Of a stretch of DNA of 64,000 nt, positions 60,322 through 64,000 are shown piece after piece. The stretch comes from Odontesthes bonariensis (Eukaryota > Chordata > Actinopteri > Atheriniformes > Atherinopsidae). The notes under the pieces are model-generated. The model saw only the letters and a program-made list of their open reading frames with translations, searched no databases and was not told the origin of the DNA. Each line of letters opens with the position of its first letter. The first letter of the stretch is position 1. The stretch is taken from assembly GCF_027942865.1 (NCBI RefSeq), contig NC_134524.1, forward strand, positions 8,419,536 to 8,483,535, in the 5' to 3' direction. The position numbers and the translations under genes were made by a program.

Positions 60322-63300
60322 GTCAGTGTTTGAAGCTCCCCTGACACTGTAATGAGGGTGGAGAATGCACCTTTGTGGCCACGAGAGGAGAGAAAATAGA
60401 AAAGATGAGTCAATCACTGAGACATTAAAAAACATCTTAAGGTATTAGGGCTTTGACAATGATGGTATTCAAGATAATTTACCGGAGAAAAATCCCCACA
60501 TTGTTTGATTTGTTTGACACTTGGCAAACTGATGTTTAGGATAGATTTATGCGTCTTTGCGGCGGTATTATTGCAGTCTCACTGTTGCTGCCTGAGGCAC
60601 AGGAACTGATCATATCTCAGCAAACAGTGATTGTCTAACAGCAGATTTGGCTCATTTAAGGCAGGTTGTGCATTAATCCGGCACCTACAGAGGTCCCGTT
60701 TATGCTCATTCTTGTTTTGCTTTCTCGATGATAAAGGGAAATAGTAAAGAAATGGCTTTGCTACTTCATTTTCATGTTTGACTCCTGAACTTCAGCTCGT
60801 CGTGATTATAACTCGCCTGATAGTTGGGTAATGTCTTATTGTTAATCAAATCTGAAAGAAAAGACGCACCAAAACTGCCTTAAACCAGTGCGTTGTGTTA
60901 TTGACGGCCAAAAGAACGGCCTTCGTAAAGGAAAAATATGTTCCAGAGCGCCAACCTGTTGGCCGTCGGGTGCTGAGCGTAAAATTAAGAGCAAAGTCCA
61001 CTAAAATGTTTCCTCTAAAGATATCAAAACAGAGCCTCAGTTTGAACATGATGTCAAACCTGCAGAGTGAAGCCAGTGAGATTATTCACCTACTTTTCCC
61101 TCCTGAAACCAGCCTACATTTGCCACACTACCTGTGACACAGTGGAATGAACAAGCATTGTTTGCCGTTTAATGTTTTGATACGACATCCTGGACTTTAA
61201 GAAACCCTGTTTGCATGATAAACGCTGTCTAACAGCAGGAAAAACTGCTCTTACTTTGCTCTTTTTTGCCTGTTCTTCTTGTACACTACCACTCAATGCT
61301 CACATCAGGGTTTCTTACTGTGCTGAAGCTTGAATGTTGTACGTCTGTTGTCGGTGGCTTTTCGATAAAAGCTAAATACCTGAGTCTAAGATGAGACGAA
61401 CAGTGTTGGAGACAAACCGTCCAGGGGTTGGATGTTTACGGTGACCTTATCACATGGCTTTGTGGTGGCTCTCCAGCCTGGGAAAACAAAAAAGAAATGA
61501 ACCGGTTCTCAGAGGGTCGGCGAGTTTGACCAACTCCAAACAGGCTCTAACAGCAGCTTAGAGCTTGTGTCCTATTTCTGCTGCTCGAAAGAGGGCAATA
61601 GTGACATCAGCAGGGTTGCCTCTGTCTGCGCTTTACAGGGATCATTTTTGCTAAGAAATCTGGTATCATGGTGTTTTGAAAGCCTGGAAAGAGGTTTGTA
61701 GGAGCTGAGATTGCATTGTGGGAAATGTAGGTCGGATTTGTCTTGGCTGTGCTGCAGAAACTGTGACGATTCTTATTTTAATGTGGTTTCACGCATGCAT
61801 GCAGCGCTGTGATGAGCTCCGGTTCACTTGAAAATGACTTTGCTGTATCACAAACCAGAATAACGTCTGGTGGTGCTCAAACGGAGGAAAATAAGCCGAA
61901 AACGTCTCCCCGTTCACAGTTCTCGGGGTGTCTTTGTGACATCTCTGCAGCCCCAGTGCAGATTTGTGACATGAGTTGGTTACAGAACCTCCACAAAAGC
62001 CTGATGGAGAAGCCCAAATCTGGCCAGAGACCAGGATTTGATTATTTGGCAACATGAACTGTTGATGGGCAAAAGCGGCCCAAAATACCGTTTCTATTTT
62101 TAAAGATACAATCTGAGGAATTCTGTCTTTGTATGGTTATGTTGTTGTGGAAAAACATTTAACAAGGAGAATGGAAAAAACATGCTCTGGCTTCATGAAA
62201 ATGACTGTCTCTGGGATATGTGAGTGTCAGCGTTTCTAATGCAACTCCTCTTAGTTTTGCTTGAGCAGCGACATTTAGGAGCTGAATTTCATCGTTGCAT
62301 TGAAACCAGTGGCATAAATAACCACCTGATGTCTTCTAAAGCAGGACCGCTTTAAGCACTTTGGATAGACACTTCATCTCCTTGTGCAGCTTAAGTTGTG
62401 AAACCTGAAAGTCCAGAAGGGAGTCCATATCGGGGAAAAACACCATCTGTGGCAGAGTTTCTGATGTGGCTGCCAGACAGACACCTGAAATAGACATTAC
62501 CAGAATCAAACACAAACGTGCTGCGCTGCTATATTAAGGCATTTTCATCTCTTAACATGCTCAGCTTCAAAACCTCAACACTCGGCTCAGCAGTTATGGG
62601 ATCTAATGACACATTGTGCAACAATAAAGCGCAGTCTGGAGCGCAGTCAACTCTGTTGGAGCAGCATGTTTCTTTTCTCCTGAGAAGTCGTGATTTGGGC
62701 TCTCATCACTTATCGACTTAAAAGCTTTTTAATTAAAAATTGTAAAAGAAAAAAGAAAATAAAAGAATTTTCCTGCTCGCCTGCACTCTGTCAAAGCTCA
62801 CTGTCAACCTTCTGAATTTATTTTCTTATAATTAGTTTGGTAACAACATATGCTCTCCAGACGCCCTCTCTGCCCCGCATGTGTATTCGTGTTCGGAGAT
62901 GTTTAGATAGCAGAGATGTGGCAGAGATAACTGGTAAAACCTGATATTCCCCAGTAGCTTTGCCCTAAAAAACCACAACAGCCAGCCCCCTCCGGGCCTG
63001 CGTCTGCCTCTCGCTCGGTGTATCTTGATTTTTGTAATTGTAGACTGAGACATCTGTCAAAAGCATTGCGTTTTAGAGAGCCAGGGCCTATCTCTGAAAA
63101 TGTCATTATGCTGAGCCTGTCTGAGTCTGACTTTGCCAAGAAAACATTCGGACTTTGTCCCAAGGTATTTTGAGAGGACAGAAACCGCAGCAGCTTGGTT
63201 GTGTAAACGTCGTGTTGTGACTTGTGAACTGGCGGAGGGCTGGGCCCCGCGCTGGCTGTTCAGAAATAGTCGCTTGTGAGCTGTGTTGCTCCGTGGGTTT

Positions 63301-64000
63301 TTGCTCACTGGGGGCCCCCGCGGCCGGCTGCTGAGCCGAGCCCGAGCGGCGTGCAGTCTGAACGCTCTGGCAGGACACAAGCATGCAGAAAATGAGACCG
63401 CATTTATGGTCTTGATTGGGGTCGCGCTGGTTCCTAACCTTTTTGGATTCAGACATAAAAGGGGGAATAGACTGGGTTAGAATAACAATCCTCTGATTTT
63501 TGCGACTTCCTAGCTTCCTCCCATTAAAAGCCTTTTCCTGAGAGAAGATCCCACACTTGGGTACACAGAAAAATGTCCAAAAATATGCATCTCTCCTTAA
63601 CTAACACATGTTCTACTTAAGCTGTATTCTGTGGACTTTTTTTTTTTTTTTTTTTTTTGACCAAATGCTCAAATGAAGGATTGTTTTGTGCTCTCTCCCA
63701 CACGGCTATATATCAGCATTATCTGGAGTTATCTTCCTGCCATCAGGAAGCCACACATCTGCCCTAAAAGGAGTCCCACATTCTAGCCAAAATGTCATCT
63801 TTTAGGGGGGTAAAATTAAAGAGATGAAGTGGAGCACATGAGTTCCTCATGTCTGCGAGCACCTGCCCTGCTGATCCCCTCCCACCAGCTCCAGTAGCTC
63901 TCTCTGACCTCTGACCTCCCCGCAGAGGAGGGAGCCGTACTAAAAGAGAAATCCCTACGGGGACCAGTAAAGTGTCACATTATCCTGCTGCCCCTCTCCA
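60322..64000 (+). other. chd3 intron 39, open at the right edge
   Basis: At least 3.7 kb of intron with no candidate for the expected terminal exon. There is a T-run at 63638-63658. The last bases (CCTGCTGCCCCTCTCCA) look like a polypyrimidine tract, so the next exon may start just past the edge; this is only a guess. Confidence 0.6.

Noticed and set aside
60322-64000. Last chd3 exon inside the window
   Set aside because: I searched for a segment encoding the expected continuation after GSFIS (a Lys-rich VKKEKE-like text and acidic end) and found none with splice sites.

Overview
This is eukaryotic, vertebrate and almost certainly teleost fish DNA. Small coding exons with GT-AG introns are strewn with fish-type transposon debris: L2-like and L1-like LINE ends, hAT, Tc1/mariner, TTAA and TTA fold-back elements, and a tRNA-derived SINE. 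No exact species can be named from the sequence alone.

Layout. (1) 110-3230, + strand: a five-exon claudin of the claudin-15 type (222 aa, ending in the PDZ ligand NAYV). (2) 3240-4500: intergenic DNA with a decayed Tc1/mariner transposase. (3) 4624-12780, + strand: dnajc3 (p58IPK), 12 coding exons and 500 aa, with a perfect ER-stress response element upstream. (4) 12950-14834, - strand: naa38 (NatC auxiliary subunit), three coding exons and 112 aa, tail-to-tail with dnajc3. (5) 14900-22600: a repeat-rich spacer with hAT and LINE relics. (6) 22670 to the right edge, + strand: chd3, the Mi-2 ATPase of the NuRD complex. I place 39 coding exons giving 2032 residues; the last exon or exons lie beyond the window.

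The genes are ordinary single-copy vertebrate genes and do not form a pathway. The claudin makes paracellular cation pores, Dnajc3 is an ER-lumen co-chaperone of the unfolded protein response, Naa38 belongs to a ribosome-associated N-terminal acetyltransferase, and Chd3 is a nuclear chromatin remodeller. In human the DNAJC3 neighbourhood (13q32) and the NAA38-CHD3 neighbourhood (17p13.1) are on different chromosomes, so an old synteny junction probably lies between dnajc3 and naa38.

Most noteworthy observations: a minor-spliceosome (U12-type) intron in chd3; a possible unlisted 42-nt in-frame cassette exon in chd3; a four-codon uORF whose stop overlaps the chd3 start codon (TAATG); an exact ERSE upstream of dnajc3; a GC-AG intron in dnajc3; several fold-back elements with clean target-site duplications; and inverted or direct repeat pairs that bracket chd3 exons. 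I saw no sign of a wholly new multi-gene system.
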